Shown here piece after piece: positions 50,992-59,368 of a stretch of DNA of 64,000 nt. A program made the position numbers and the translations under genes. Where the stretch lies: positions 1-64,000 of the forward strand of contig NZ_JADJDO010000009.1 of the NCBI RefSeq assembly GCF_016702655.1. Direction: 5' to 3'. The notes beneath the pieces were generated by a model, which worked only from the letters and a program-made list of their open reading frames with translations, had not been told where the DNA came from and searched no databases. Source of the stretch: Ideonella sp. (GTDB taxonomy: Bacteria; Pseudomonadota; Gammaproteobacteria; Burkholderiales; Burkholderiaceae_C). The number at the start of each line of letters is the position of its first letter. The first letter of the stretch is position 1.

Positions 50992-52329
50992 ATGAGCAGC
51001 CATGTATTCCACCGCCAACCCGGCCACGCCTACCCGGTCGCCGTCGCCGGCGACGGCTGCTGGATCGTCGACGCCGAGGGCCGGCGCTACCTCGACGCGT
51101 CGGGCGGCGCGGCCGTGTCCTGCCTGGGCCACAGCGACGCCGGCGTGGTGGCGGCGATCAAGGCCCAGCTCGACGCGCTGCCCTTCGCGCACAGCTCGTT
51201 CTTCACCAGCCAACCAATGGAGGCGCTCGCCGACGAGCTGATCGCGCATGCGCCGCCCGGCATCGCGCGCGCCTGGTTCTGCAGCAGCGGCTCGGAGGCG
51301 GTCGAGGCGGCGTTGAAGCTCGCGCGCCAGTACTTCGTCGAGCTCGGCGAGCCCGCGCGCTGCCATGTGATCGCGCGCCGCCAGAGCTACCACGGCAACA
51401 CGCTCGGCGCCCTGGCGACGGGCGGCAACGCCTGGCGGCGCAAGCCGTTCGCGCCGCTGCTGTTTGAAGAGGTCTCGCATGTCTCGCCCTGCTACGCCTA
51501 CCGCGGCCGGCAGGCCGGCGAGACCGACGCACAGTACGGCCAGCGCCTCGTCGCCGAGCTCGACGCCGAGATCCGCCGCGTCGGCGCCGGCCGCGTGATC
51601 GCCTTCATCGCCGAGACGGTGGGCGGCGCAACGCTCGGTTGCGTGACACCGGTGCCGGGCTATCTGCAGGGCGTGCGCGAGGTCTGCAGCCGGCACGGTG
51701 TGCTGCTGATCCTCGACGAGGTGATGTGCGGCATGGGCCGCTGCGGCACGCTGCACGCCTGCAAGGCCGAAGGCGTCGCGCCCGACATCCTGTGCATCGG
51801 CAAGGGCCTCGGCGCCGGCTACCAGCCGATCGCGGCGATGCTCGCCAGCGCGCCCATCGTCGACGCCATCGTCGCCGGCCGCGGCTACTTCCAGCATGGC
51901 CACACCTACACCGGCCACGCGGCCGCCTGCGCCGCGGCGCTCGCGGTGCAACGCGCGATCCGCGAGCGCGGCCTGCTGGCGCAGGTGCGCAGCCGCGGCG
52001 ACGCGCTCGCGGCGCGGCTGCATGCGCGCTTCGACGCCCATCCGCATGTCGGCGAGATCCGCGGCCGCGGCCTCTTCCAAGCGCTCGAGCTCGTTGCTGA
52101 CCGGGGCACGGGTGCGCCCTTCGATCCGCAGCGCCGCATCCACGCGCGGCTCAAGCTGCAGGCGCTCGCCAACGGGCTGATGTGCTACCCGATGGGCGGC
52201 ACGGTCGATGGCGCCGCAGGCGACCATGTTCTGCTCGCGCCGCCCTACATCGTCAGCGAGGACGAGCTCGACCTCATCGTCGAGCGTCTTGCGAAGTCGA
52301 TCGACGAGGTGCTCGCACAGGCCGTCTAG
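50992..52329 (+). CDS. Class III (PLP-dependent) aminotransferase
   Basis: A 445-residue enzyme of the omega/class III aminotransferase family. The cofactor contacts are CSSGSEAVEAALKLARQY (phosphate), SYHGNTLGALATGG, the Asp242 of ILDEVMCGMGR and the Schiff-base Lys271 in LCIGKGLGAGYQP; GHTYTGHAAACAAALA and the C-terminal LLAPPYIVSEDELDLIV complete the fold. The amino donor is not known; omega-amino acid:pyruvate or diaminobutyrate types are possible. An ATG at 50977 is an alternative start five codons earlier. It stands 80 nt before the TAXI transporter genes, so the imported compound may be its substrate. Confidence 0.92.
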   Translation: MSSHVFHRQPGHAYPVAVAGDGCWIVDAEGRRYLDASGGAAVSCLGHSDAGVVAAIKAQLDALPFAHSSFFTSQPMEALADELIAHAPPGIARAWFCSSGSEAVEAALKLARQYFVELGEPARCHVIARRQSYHGNTLGALATGGNAWRRKPFAPLLFEEVSHVSPCYAYRGRQAGETDAQYGQRLVAELDAEIRRVGAGRVIAFIAETVGGATLGCVTPVPGYLQGVREVCSRHGVLLILDEVMCGMGRCGTLHACKAEGVAPDILCIGKGLGAGYQPIAAMLASAPIVDAIVAGRGYFQHGHTYTGHAAACAAALAVQRAIRERGLLAQVRSRGDALAARLHARFDAHPHVGEIRGRGLFQALELVADRGTGAPFDPQRRIHARLKLQALANGLMCYPMGGTVDGAAGDHVLLAPPYIVSEDELDLIVERLAKSIDEVLAQAV

Positions 52330-52409
52330 GGCTGTCCCTGTGGCCGCGTGGCGCACTGCGTGCTAGCCTGATCGGCTTCAACCGCCAACCCCGCAGAGGT
52401 CCACCCATC

Positions 52410-53393
52410 ATGCCAACCCGCGCCCGCCTCACCGTCAAGCTTCTCGCTGCAGCGGCCCTTGCCGCAAGCACCCTCGCCTCGCCCGCCGTCGCGCAGCCGC
52501 AGCAGAAGTTCATCACCGTCGGCACCGGCGGCATCGTCGGCGTGTACTACCCGCTCGGGGGCGCGATCTGCCGCTTCGTCAATGCCGGCCGCAAGGACCA
52601 TGGGCTGCGCTGCACGGTCGAATCCACCGGCGGCTCGGTGTTCAACATCAACGCCGTGATGTCGGGCGACATGGACATCGGCTTCGCGCAGAGCGACACC
52701 CAGTACTACGCGATGACCGGCGCCGCCGCGTTCAAGGACAAGCCGCAGCCCAAGCTGCGCGCGCTGTTCTCGGTCTATCCGGAGCTGTTGACGCTCGTGA
52801 CGCGCCAGGACGCCAACATCAAGACCTTTGCAGACATCAAGGGCAAGCGCATCAACGTCGGCGACCCGGGCTCGGGAACACGCGTGACGACCGAGCTCGT
52901 GATGAAGGAGATGGGCATCAAGCTCGAGGAGCTGAAGTTCGCCGGCGAACTCAAGTTCGTCGAGATGGCGCCCGCCCTGTGCGACAACAAGATCGACGCC
53001 TTCACCTTCGTCGCCGGGCACCCGAATGCGATCTTCCAGGAAGCAGCGACGACCTGCGCGTCGAGCATCGCGTCGGTGACCGGCCCGGCGGTCGACAAGC
53101 TCGTCAAGGACAACCCCTTCTACGCCAAGGCGAGCGTGCCGGGCAAGCTCTACAAGGGCACCGACAACCCGCAGCCGACCTTCGGCGTGATGGCGACCGT
53201 GGTCGCGAGCGCCGACCTGCCCGAGCAGACGGCCTACGTGATCACGAAGGCGGTGTTCGACAACTTCGACGACTTCAGGAAGCTCCATCCGGCGGTGGCC
53301 AACATCACCAAGGAGCAGATGCTCTCGGGCAATACCGTGCCCTTCCACCCCGGCGCGCTGAAGTACTTCAAGGAAAAGGGCCTCGTCAAGTAG
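52410..53393 (+). CDS. TAXI family TRAP transporter substrate-binding protein
   Basis: A 327-residue periplasmic binding protein. The signal peptide is residues 1-29 (LLAAAALAASTLASPAVAQ). TAXI features are FITVGTGGIVGVYYPLGGAIC, LRCTVESTGGSVFNINAVMSG, DIGFAQSDTQYYAMTG, FADIKGKRINVGDPGSGTR and DAFTFVAGHPNAIFQEAATTC. These proteins feed a fused TRAP permease, which follows here after 10 nt. Ligands known for the family include glutamate and other small acids. Confidence 0.94.
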   Translation: MPTRARLTVKLLAAAALAASTLASPAVAQPQQKFITVGTGGIVGVYYPLGGAICRFVNAGRKDHGLRCTVESTGGSVFNINAVMSGDMDIGFAQSDTQYYAMTGAAAFKDKPQPKLRALFSVYPELLTLVTRQDANIKTFADIKGKRINVGDPGSGTRVTTELVMKEMGIKLEELKFAGELKFVEMAPALCDNKIDAFTFVAGHPNAIFQEAATTCASSIASVTGPAVDKLVKDNPFYAKASVPGKLYKGTDNPQPTFGVMATVVASADLPEQTAYVITKAVFDNFDDFRKLHPAVANITKEQMLSGNTVPFHPGALKYFKEKGLVK

Positions 53394-53403
53394 GCAGTTG
53401 CCG

Positions 53404-56004
53404 ATGGGCCAGGCCGATCAGCGCACGCCTTCGGCCGAGGCGTTGATCGAGCGGGTGGTCGCCGCCGAATCCGGCGCACGCCGGCCTGCGGGCGCCGCCA
53501 CACGCCGGCTGATCGCGGGGCTCGCGATCGCGTGGTCGCTGTTCCAGTTGTGGATCGCCTCGCCGCTGCCGTTCTGGGTCGCACAGGCGGTACCGGTGCT
53601 GCAAAGGCTCGTGATGTTCAACGACACCACGGCGCGCGCCATCCACCTGACGTTCGCGGTCCTGATCGTCTTCCTGGCCTACCCTTTCTCGAAGCGCAGC
53701 CCGCGCGACCATGTGCCGGCCGCCGACTGGCTGGTTGCGCTGGCCGCTGCGTTCTGCACCGGCTACATCTACCTCTTTCACGACCAGCTCTCGACGCGCC
53801 AGGGCCGGCCGACCACACTCGACATCGCGGTCGCCTGCGCCGGCGTGGTGCTGCTGCTCGAGGCCACCAGGCGCTGCCTGGGCAGGCCGATGACGATCAT
53901 GGGGATCGTCTTCCTGGCCTATATGTTCGGCGGCCAGGTCATGCCGGAGATGATCGCGCACAAGGGTGCATCGCTGTCGCGCGCGGCGTCGCACCAATGG
54001 CTGACGACCGAGGGCGTGTTCGGCGTCGCGCTCGGCGTGTCGACGAGCTTCGTCTTCTTGTACGTGCTGTTCGGCGCGATGCTCGACAAGGCCGGCGCCG
54101 GCAACTACCTGACGCGCGTCGCCTTCGCGCTGATGGGCCACATGCGCGGCGGCCCGGCCAAGGCGGCGGTGCTGTCCTCGGGGCTGAACGGCATCATCTC
54201 CGGATCGTCGGTGGCCAACGTGCTGACCGGCGGCAACGTCACGATCCTCTTGATGAAGCGCGTCGGCTACACGCCGGTCAAGGCCGGCGCGATCGAGGTC
54301 GCGTCGTCGTCCAACGGCCAGATCATGCCGCCGGTGATGGGTGCGGCGGCCTTCCTGATGGTCGAGTACGTCAACATCCCGTACAGCGAGGTCATCCGCC
54401 ATGCCTTCCTGCCGGCCGTGCTGGCCTACCTGTCGCTGATCTACATCGTCCACCTCGAGGCGTTGAAGGCAGGCATGGTCGGCCTGCCGCGGCGGCCGTC
54501 GCCGATGAAGCTGCGCCTGATCGGCTGGGCGTTCACGATCGCTGCGACGCTCGCGATCGTGCAGGCCAGCCTGTGGCTCACGCAATGGATTCCGCAGGTC
54601 TTCGGCGGCACGGCGACGATCGTCGCCGGCGCCATCGTCGCGGCGGTCTATGTCGCGCTGGTCGCCTACTCGGCGCGCTGGCCCGACACGGCAAGCGCCG
54701 AGCTCGACCCCGACGCGCTGTCCGAACTGCCGGAGACCAAGCCCACGCTGCTCGGCGGGCTGTTCTACATCGTGCCGATCTTCATCCTGATCTGGTGCCT
54801 GATGGTGCTCGAGCAGTCGCCCGGACTCGCCGCGTTCTATGCCTGCACCGTCATGGCGGCGATGCTCGTCACGCAGCAGCCATTGATCGCGCTGTTTCGC
54901 AAGCGTGACCTCGGCGGCGCCTTCAAGCGCGGCTTCGTCGACCTGGTCGAGAGCCTCGAGCTCGGCGCGCGCAACATGGTCGGCATCGCGATCGCGACCG
55001 CGGTCGCCGGCATCATCGTCGGCACCGTGAGCCTGACCGGCATCGGCCAGGTGCTCGCAGGCGTCGTCGAGCAGATGTCGCTCGGCTCGTTCATGATGGT
55101 GCTCGTGCTCACCGCACTGCTGTCGCTGGTGCTCGGCATGGGGCTGCCGACGACGGCCAACTACATCGTCGTCGCGACGCTGCTCGCGCCGGTGATCGTC
55201 GCGCTGGCCGCATCGCACGGCATCGAGGTGCCGCTGATCGCGGTCCACCTTTTCGTCTTCTACTTCGGCATCATGGCCGACGCGACTCCGCCGGTCGCGC
55301 TCGCCGCCTACGCCGCCGCGGGGCTGTCGGGCGCCGATCCGCTCGAGACCGGCATCCAGGGCTTCATCTACGAGATCCGCACCGCGATCCTGCCCTTCAT
55401 GTTCATCTTCAACACCGAGTTGCTGATGATCGGCATCGCGTCGTGGTGGCATTTCAGCTGGGTCGTGGCCACCACGCTCGCCGCCTGCCTCGCGTTCGCG
55501 GCCTTCACGCAGGGATTCTTGCTGCGCCGCAACCGCATCTGGGAAGCGGCGGCGCTTATCCTCGCGACGTTCTCGCTCTTTCGGCCCGACATCTACCGCG
55601 ACGCGCTGTTCGAGCCCTGGCGCGTCGTTCCGGTGGCCGACATGCAGCGCGTGATAGCTGGCCTGCAGCCGGACCAGAACATGCGCCTGCGCATCGAGGT
55701 CGAGGACAAGGCCGGCAGCGTCGAGCAACGAACCTTCGTCCTGCCGGTGCGCAAGGGCCCGGCCGACGCGCGGCTCGCCAACGCCGGCCTCGAACTCGCA
55801 CCGCAGGCGGTGGACGGCAGGATCGAGATCGTCGACATCGTCGTCGACTCGCCCGCCGAGCGCGCGCGGCTGGACATCGCCGACACCAACCGCCTGCTCG
55901 GCATCGAGGTCCGCAACCCGCAGCCGGCCAAGGAGTGGTTCGCGCTGCCGGCGCTGCTGCTGCTCGCAGCGGTCGTCGTTGCGCAGCGGCGGCGGGCGGG
56001 CTGA
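53404..56004 (+). CDS. TRAP transporter fused permease (DctQM type) with C-terminal periplasmic domain
   Basis: An 866-residue membrane protein in which the small (Q) and large (M) TRAP permeases are one chain. The Q-like part covers about residues 40-210, the M part follows with SGLNGIISGSSVANVLTGGN, SSSNGQIMPPVMGAAAFLMV and MGLPTTANYIVVATLLAPVI. After the last transport helices a soluble segment (about 720-835) has ARLANAGLELAPQAVDGRIE and VVDSPAERARLDIADTN, like a PDZ/DUF3394 domain, then one final helix. A TTG at 53398 is an alternative start. It pairs with the TAXI protein immediately upstream. Confidence 0.93.
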   Translation: MGQADQRTPSAEALIERVVAAESGARRPAGAATRRLIAGLAIAWSLFQLWIASPLPFWVAQAVPVLQRLVMFNDTTARAIHLTFAVLIVFLAYPFSKRSPRDHVPAADWLVALAAAFCTGYIYLFHDQLSTRQGRPTTLDIAVACAGVVLLLEATRRCLGRPMTIMGIVFLAYMFGGQVMPEMIAHKGASLSRAASHQWLTTEGVFGVALGVSTSFVFLYVLFGAMLDKAGAGNYLTRVAFALMGHMRGGPAKAAVLSSGLNGIISGSSVANVLTGGNVTILLMKRVGYTPVKAGAIEVASSSNGQIMPPVMGAAAFLMVEYVNIPYSEVIRHAFLPAVLAYLSLIYIVHLEALKAGMVGLPRRPSPMKLRLIGWAFTIAATLAIVQASLWLTQWIPQVFGGTATIVAGAIVAAVYVALVAYSARWPDTASAELDPDALSELPETKPTLLGGLFYIVPIFILIWCLMVLEQSPGLAAFYACTVMAAMLVTQQPLIALFRKRDLGGAFKRGFVDLVESLELGARNMVGIAIATAVAGIIVGTVSLTGIGQVLAGVVEQMSLGSFMMVLVLTALLSLVLGMGLPTTANYIVVATLLAPVIVALAASHGIEVPLIAVHLFVFYFGIMADATPPVALAAYAAAGLSGADPLETGIQGFIYEIRTAILPFMFIFNTELLMIGIASWWHFSWVVATTLAACLAFAAFTQGFLLRRNRIWEAAALILATFSLFRPDIYRDALFEPWRVVPVADMQRVIAGLQPDQNMRLRIEVEDKAGSVEQRTFVLPVRKGPADARLANAGLELAPQAVDGRIEIVDIVVDSPAERARLDIADTNRLLGIEVRNPQPAKEWFALPALLLLAAVVVAQRRRAG

Positions 56005-56039
56005 GATCGCTCGGGGCGCACCCTGGCATGCGTTAGCAT

Positions 56040-56059
56040 ATTGGTGTCTAAGCACCAAT
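56040..56059. promoter_or_regulatory. Palindromic operator of the toxin-antitoxin genes
   Basis: ATTGGTG (56040-56046) and CACCAAT (56053-56059) form a perfect 7-bp inverted repeat around a 6-nt centre, 11 nt before the antitoxin start. Ribbon-helix-helix antitoxins usually bind such a site and repress their own operon. Confidence 0.6.
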
Positions 56060-56070
56060 GCGAGGCTGGC

Positions 56071-56310
56071 ATGAGCCGTCTGACCATCACCCTATCCGAA
56101 GCGCGCTACCGTGCGCTCAAGGAAGCGTCTGCGCAACGCGACAAGACCATCGGGCAACTGATCGACGAGAGCCTGGATTTCTACGGCATCAAGTCGCGGC
56201 AGGATGCGCGCGACCTCGTGCGCCGCGCGCGAGCACACAGCAAACTTGCCGAAGAACAGGCGTTGGCCGTGGCGCAGGAACAGGTTCGGGCCGTGCGCCG
56301 CAAGCCATGA
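56071..56310 (+). CDS. Ribbon-helix-helix antitoxin-like protein
   Basis: A 79-residue protein with an N-terminal ribbon-helix-helix pattern (MSRLTITLSEARYRALKEAS, QRDKTIGQLIDESLDFYGI) and a charged C-terminal tail rich in Ala, Arg and Glu (RRARAHSKLAEEQALAVAQE), as in type II antitoxins, where the tail wraps the toxin. The ATG at 56071 starts the strand that enters the DNA groove. A PIN toxin gene follows on the same strand but 202 nt away, with repeats between. Confidence 0.85.
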   Translation: MSRLTITLSEARYRALKEASAQRDKTIGQLIDESLDFYGIKSRQDARDLVRRARAHSKLAEEQALAVAQEQVRAVRRKP

Positions 56311-56512
56311 GCCCGCCGGGCCGCCCCAAGGGAGAATGCCGGAGTGCGCAGCACGAAGGTACTCCAGTGAGCCCGCAGGGCCGCCATGGGCCACGAAGGG
56401 GCCCCTCCGGGTCCCTTGGCGAATGCCGGCGTGCGAAGCGCGAAGGTACTCCGTTGTTCCGCTGGGCCTCCCCCGAGGCAAACGCCGCAGTGCGCAGCGC
56501 GGAAGTTCATCG
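56311..56512. repeat. Three-copy repeat array between antitoxin and toxin genes
   Basis: A 32-nt unit occurs at 56334-56365, 56421-56452 and 56479-56510. The first two differ at a few positions (core GAATGCCGG then TGCG, GCACGAAGGTACTCC or GCGCGAAGGTACTCC); the third is more diverged. Between them lie copies of TGAGCCCGCCGGGCCGCC and TGAGCCCGCAGGGCCGCC. 56314-56330 is the dispersed 17-mer CGCCGGGCCGCCCCAAG. Unequal spacing and the lack of uniform unique spacers speak against CRISPR. Confidence 0.8.
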
Positions 56513-56932
56513 ATGACGCGCCCTGCCGTCATCGTCGATACCAACGTCGTCGTGGCCGGGCTGCTGACCGCGCAAGAAACGTCGCCCGTTGCCCGCATCC
56601 TGGACGGCATGCTGGCCGCAGCGTTTCCCTTTGTCGTGTCCGAGGCCCTGTTGGCCGAATACCGCACGGTGCTCGTGCGGCCGATCCTGCGCAAGCTCCA
56701 TGGGCTGTCGGTCGCTGAAGTGGAGGCGATCCTGACCGACCTGGCCCAGCACGCGATCGTGCTTACGCCAGTTGCGGGCCCACCTGCTCCCGACCCGGGC
56801 GACCAGTTGTTGTGGAATCTGCTTGCGGCGAGGCCGGACCTTCTGCTCGTCACTGGCGACAAGCTGTTGCTGCAGGATGCTGGCATGCGCGGGCGGGCAA
56901 TTGCGCCGCGAGCGTTCGTGGCAAACCTGTGA
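56513..56932 (+). CDS. PIN domain toxin (putative RNase)
   Basis: A 139-residue PIN-domain protein. The four acidic metal-binding positions can be read as Asp9 (VIVDTNVVVAGLL), Glu44 (VSEALLAEYRTVL), Asp94 or Asp97 (PDPGDQLLWNLLAARP) and Asp116 (LLVTGDKLLL), which is the family pattern for RNase activity. It is the toxin partner of the antitoxin at 56071 by strand and order. The usual direct overlap is replaced by the repeat array, so the two may not be translated at coupled levels. The ATG at 56513 follows GGAAG. Confidence 0.88.
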   Translation: MTRPAVIVDTNVVVAGLLTAQETSPVARILDGMLAAAFPFVVSEALLAEYRTVLVRPILRKLHGLSVAEVEAILTDLAQHAIVLTPVAGPPAPDPGDQLLWNLLAARPDLLLVTGDKLLLQDAGMRGRAIAPRAFVANL

Positions 56933-57023
56933 CCTGAGCGGCTTCGGTGCCACGGTAGAGCGCCCCGCGCAGGCACGCCGTTGACGCATCGAGGATTGCA
57001 CCCTTGCAGGGGTCGAACAGCGA

Positions 57024-58139
57024 CTATTGCGCCCCCACCTCCACCCTCACGACGCGCCCGTCGTCCTCGTCGGTCAGCAGGTACAGCCACCCGTCCGGCC
57101 CCTGGCGCACGTCGCGGATTCGTCCCAACTGGCCTTGCAGCAGGCGCTGCTCGCCGACGACGCGGTTGCCGTCGAGCTGCAGCCGCACCAGCATCTGGCC
57201 GCGCAGCGCGCCGACGAACAGGCTGCCCTTCCAGCCCGGCCCGTAGCGATCGCTGGCGAGAAACGCCATGCCGCTCGGCGCGATCGACGGCACCCAGTGC
57301 CACAGCGGCGCTTCGATCCCGGGCTTGGCCGTGCCCTCGCCGATCTTGCGCCCGGTGACGTACTCGGTGCCGTAGGTCACGACCGGCCAGCCGTAGTTGC
57401 GCCCGGCGGCGACGATGTTGACCTCGTCGCCGCCCTGCGGCCCATGCTCGTGGGCCCACAGCGCGCCGGTCGCCGGGTGCAGCGCCGCGCCCTGCACGTT
57501 GCGGTGGCCGATGCTCCACAGCTCGGCCGCCGTTGCGCCGTCGGTGGCGATGCGCATCACCTTGCCGAGGTCGGTGCGCGGGTTCTGCGCCTCGTCGCGC
57601 AGGCTGAAGCGGTCGCCGAGCGTGACGAACAGCTTGCCGTCCGGTGCAGGCACGAGCCGCGAGCCGAAGTGCAGCGTGCTCTGTACCTTGGGCTGCTGGC
57701 GGTAGATCACCTTCAGATCGGCGAGCCGCCCCTGCAGGCCATCGGATTCGAGCCGTGCGCGTGCGACGGCAGTGCCGTTGCCGCCCTCGCCGGCCTCGGC
57801 ATAGCTCAGGTAGATGTAGCCGTTGTCGGCAAACGCCGGGTCGAGCGCCACGTCGAGCAGCCCACCCTGGCCGCGCGCGTCGACCCCGGGCACGCCCGTG
57901 ATCGGCGGCCCGACCTCGCCGCCCGCGCTCACGATGCGCAGCCGCCCCGGGCGCTCGGTAACGAGCATGCGTCCGCGCGTTGCGTCGTAGCCGGGCAGGA
58001 ACGCGAGGCCCCAGGGGTGCGACAGGCCCCGCACCAGCGTGACCGGCCGCAGGTCCTGGCCCCACGCCATGCCGCAGCCAAGCGCAAAACCCATCGCGCA
58101 CGCCAGGGCGCGGCAAGCATCGCGCGCCGCCGCTACCAT
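57024..58139 (-). CDS. PQQ-dependent sugar dehydrogenase family protein (YliI-like)
   Basis: A 371-residue six-bladed beta-propeller enzyme. An N-terminal signal (ALACAMGFALGCGMAWGQ) exports it to the periplasm. Family features: LVRGLSHPWGLAFLPG, RLRIVSAGG, GQGGLLDVALDPAFADNGYI, the catalytic His in STLHFGSRLVPAPDGKLFVT, SIGHRNVQGAALHPATG, WAHEHGPQGGDEVNIV and GRNYGWPVVTYG. Members oxidise aldose sugars with PQQ bound. The ATG at 58139 begins the signal peptide; the frame is open for 26 codons upstream. Divergent from the thioredoxin gene. Confidence 0.92.
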   Translation of the reverse strand: MVAAARDACRALACAMGFALGCGMAWGQDLRPVTLVRGLSHPWGLAFLPGYDATRGRMLVTERPGRLRIVSAGGEVGPPITGVPGVDARGQGGLLDVALDPAFADNGYIYLSYAEAGEGGNGTAVARARLESDGLQGRLADLKVIYRQQPKVQSTLHFGSRLVPAPDGKLFVTLGDRFSLRDEAQNPRTDLGKVMRIATDGATAAELWSIGHRNVQGAALHPATGALWAHEHGPQGGDEVNIVAAGRNYGWPVVTYGTEYVTGRKIGEGTAKPGIEAPLWHWVPSIAPSGMAFLASDRYGPGWKGSLFVGALRGQMLVRLQLDGNRVVGEQRLLQGQLGRIRDVRQGPDGWLYLLTDEDDGRVVRVEVGAQ

Positions 58140-58248
58140 CCAGAACCTGGCCAAGATCGGTCCTCCACGGACGCACTGTACGTTGTAAGGCCGTGGAACC
58201 GCCACCGACCGACGCACAAAGCAGACCCTGCCTCAAGGAAAACCAGCC

Positions 58249-58632
58249 ATGCCATCCAAGATCAGACGCTTCCTTCTCCTCGCCGCGCTCGCACTGCCGC
58301 TCGCAGCCCATGCCGGTTCGGCGCCGTTCGACCAGGCGGCCTTCGACAAGGCGGTCGCGGCCGGCAGCCCGGTCATCGTGAACTTCCACGCCGACTGGTG
58401 CCCGACCTGCAAGACCCAGGCGCCGATCGTCGCGCAACTGCTTGCCGAGCCGAAGATGAAGGACGTCAAGCTCTTCGTTGCCGACTTCGACAAGGAGAGT
58501 GCGCTCAAGAAGGCGCTGCGCGTCTCGAGCCAGAGCACCTTCGTCGTCTTCAAGGGCGGCAAGGAAGTGACGCGCTCGACCGGCGAGACAACGCGCGCCG
58601 CGATCGAAGCCACGTTCTCGAAGGCGCTCTGA
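58249..58632 (+). CDS. Exported thioredoxin-fold protein
   Basis: A 127-residue thioredoxin family protein with a signal peptide (LLLAALALPLAAHAG, to about residue 22). The active site is NFHADWCPTCKTQAP with Cys51 and Cys54, and the cis-Pro region is replaced by SQSTFVVFKGGKEV (no Pro seen before the strand, a Thr instead), which is unusual for the fold. It lies 7 nt before the CcdA-like gene, which would pass electrons from the cytoplasm to it, so the pair probably reduces disulfides in the periplasm. Confidence 0.92.
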   Translation: MPSKIRRFLLLAALALPLAAHAGSAPFDQAAFDKAVAAGSPVIVNFHADWCPTCKTQAPIVAQLLAEPKMKDVKLFVADFDKESALKKALRVSSQSTFVVFKGGKEVTRSTGETTRAAIEATFSKAL

Positions 58633-58639
58633 TCGCGAC

Positions 58640-59368
58640 GTGGACTTCGGCCCTGCGACCTTCGGCCTCGGCTTCCTGGCGGGCTTGCTGTCGACGCTGT
58701 CGCCCTGCGTGCTGCCGCTGATCCCGATCCTGCTCGCGACCGCGGTCGGCGCGCACCGGCTCGGGCCCTATGCACTCACGCTCGGGCTGGCGCTGTCGTT
58801 CGCGGCGGTCGGCATCTTCGTCGCGACGGTCGGCGCGTCGCTGGGCCTCGACGGCGCGACCTTCCGCAACGTCGCGGCGCTGATCCTGATCGGTTTCGCG
58901 GTCGTGCTGCTGTCGACAAGGCTGCAGGAACGCTTCGCGACCGCGAGCTCGGGCCTGAGCGCGGCCGGCGACGCGCTGCTCGCGCGCATCCGGCTCGACG
59001 GCGTGGGTGGCCAGTTCGTGATCGGCCTCGTGCTCGGCGTGATCTGGAGCCCCTGCGTCGGCCCGACGCTGGGCGCGGCGACCACGCTCGCGTCGCAGGG
59101 CAAGGACCTGGCGCAGATCGCGCTGCTGATGGCCCTGTTCGGCATCGGCGCCGGGACGCCGCTGGTCGTACTCGGGACGCTCTCGCGCACCACGGTAATC
59201 AACCTGCGCGGGCGCATGCTCGCCGCCGGCAAGGGCGGCAAGCTCATGCTCGGCGCGCTGATGCTCGCCATCGGCGTCGCGATCCTGACCGGCTGGGACA
59301 AGCGCTTCGAGGCCTGGGCCGTCGAAGCCTCGCCGGCCTGGCTGACCGAGCTCACGACGCGCCTGTAG
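58640..59368 (+). CDS. ccdA: CcdA/DsbD-type membrane thiol-electron carrier
   Basis: A 242-residue membrane protein with six helices of the CcdA/DsbD family. The two redox cysteines sit in LLSTLSPCVLPLIPILL (first helix) and GVIWSPCVGPTLGAATTL (fourth helix), each in the SPC-P setting of the family. It moves electrons from cytoplasmic thioredoxin to the exported thioredoxin upstream. It starts with GTG at 58640. The serine hydrolase gene begins directly after its stop. A second, broken copy of its last 55 codons is found at 60571-60736. Confidence 0.92.
   Translation: MDFGPATFGLGFLAGLLSTLSPCVLPLIPILLATAVGAHRLGPYALTLGLALSFAAVGIFVATVGASLGLDGATFRNVAALILIGFAVVLLSTRLQERFATASSGLSAAGDALLARIRLDGVGGQFVIGLVLGVIWSPCVGPTLGAATTLASQGKDLAQIALLMALFGIGAGTPLVVLGTLSRTTVINLRGRMLAAGKGGKLMLGALMLAIGVAILTGWDKRFEAWAVEASPAWLTELTTRL

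Noticed and set aside
53386..56058. Very long open frame (about 890 codons) on the minus strand
   Set aside because: It lies fully opposite the TRAP fused permease, is made up of Arg, Asp, His, Gln and Gly in shadow-frame proportions, and resembles no protein.
56311..56512. Possible CRISPR array
   Set aside because: Repeats diverge, spacing is uneven (87 and 58 nt), and no cas genes are present; the units fit a dispersed intergenic repeat.
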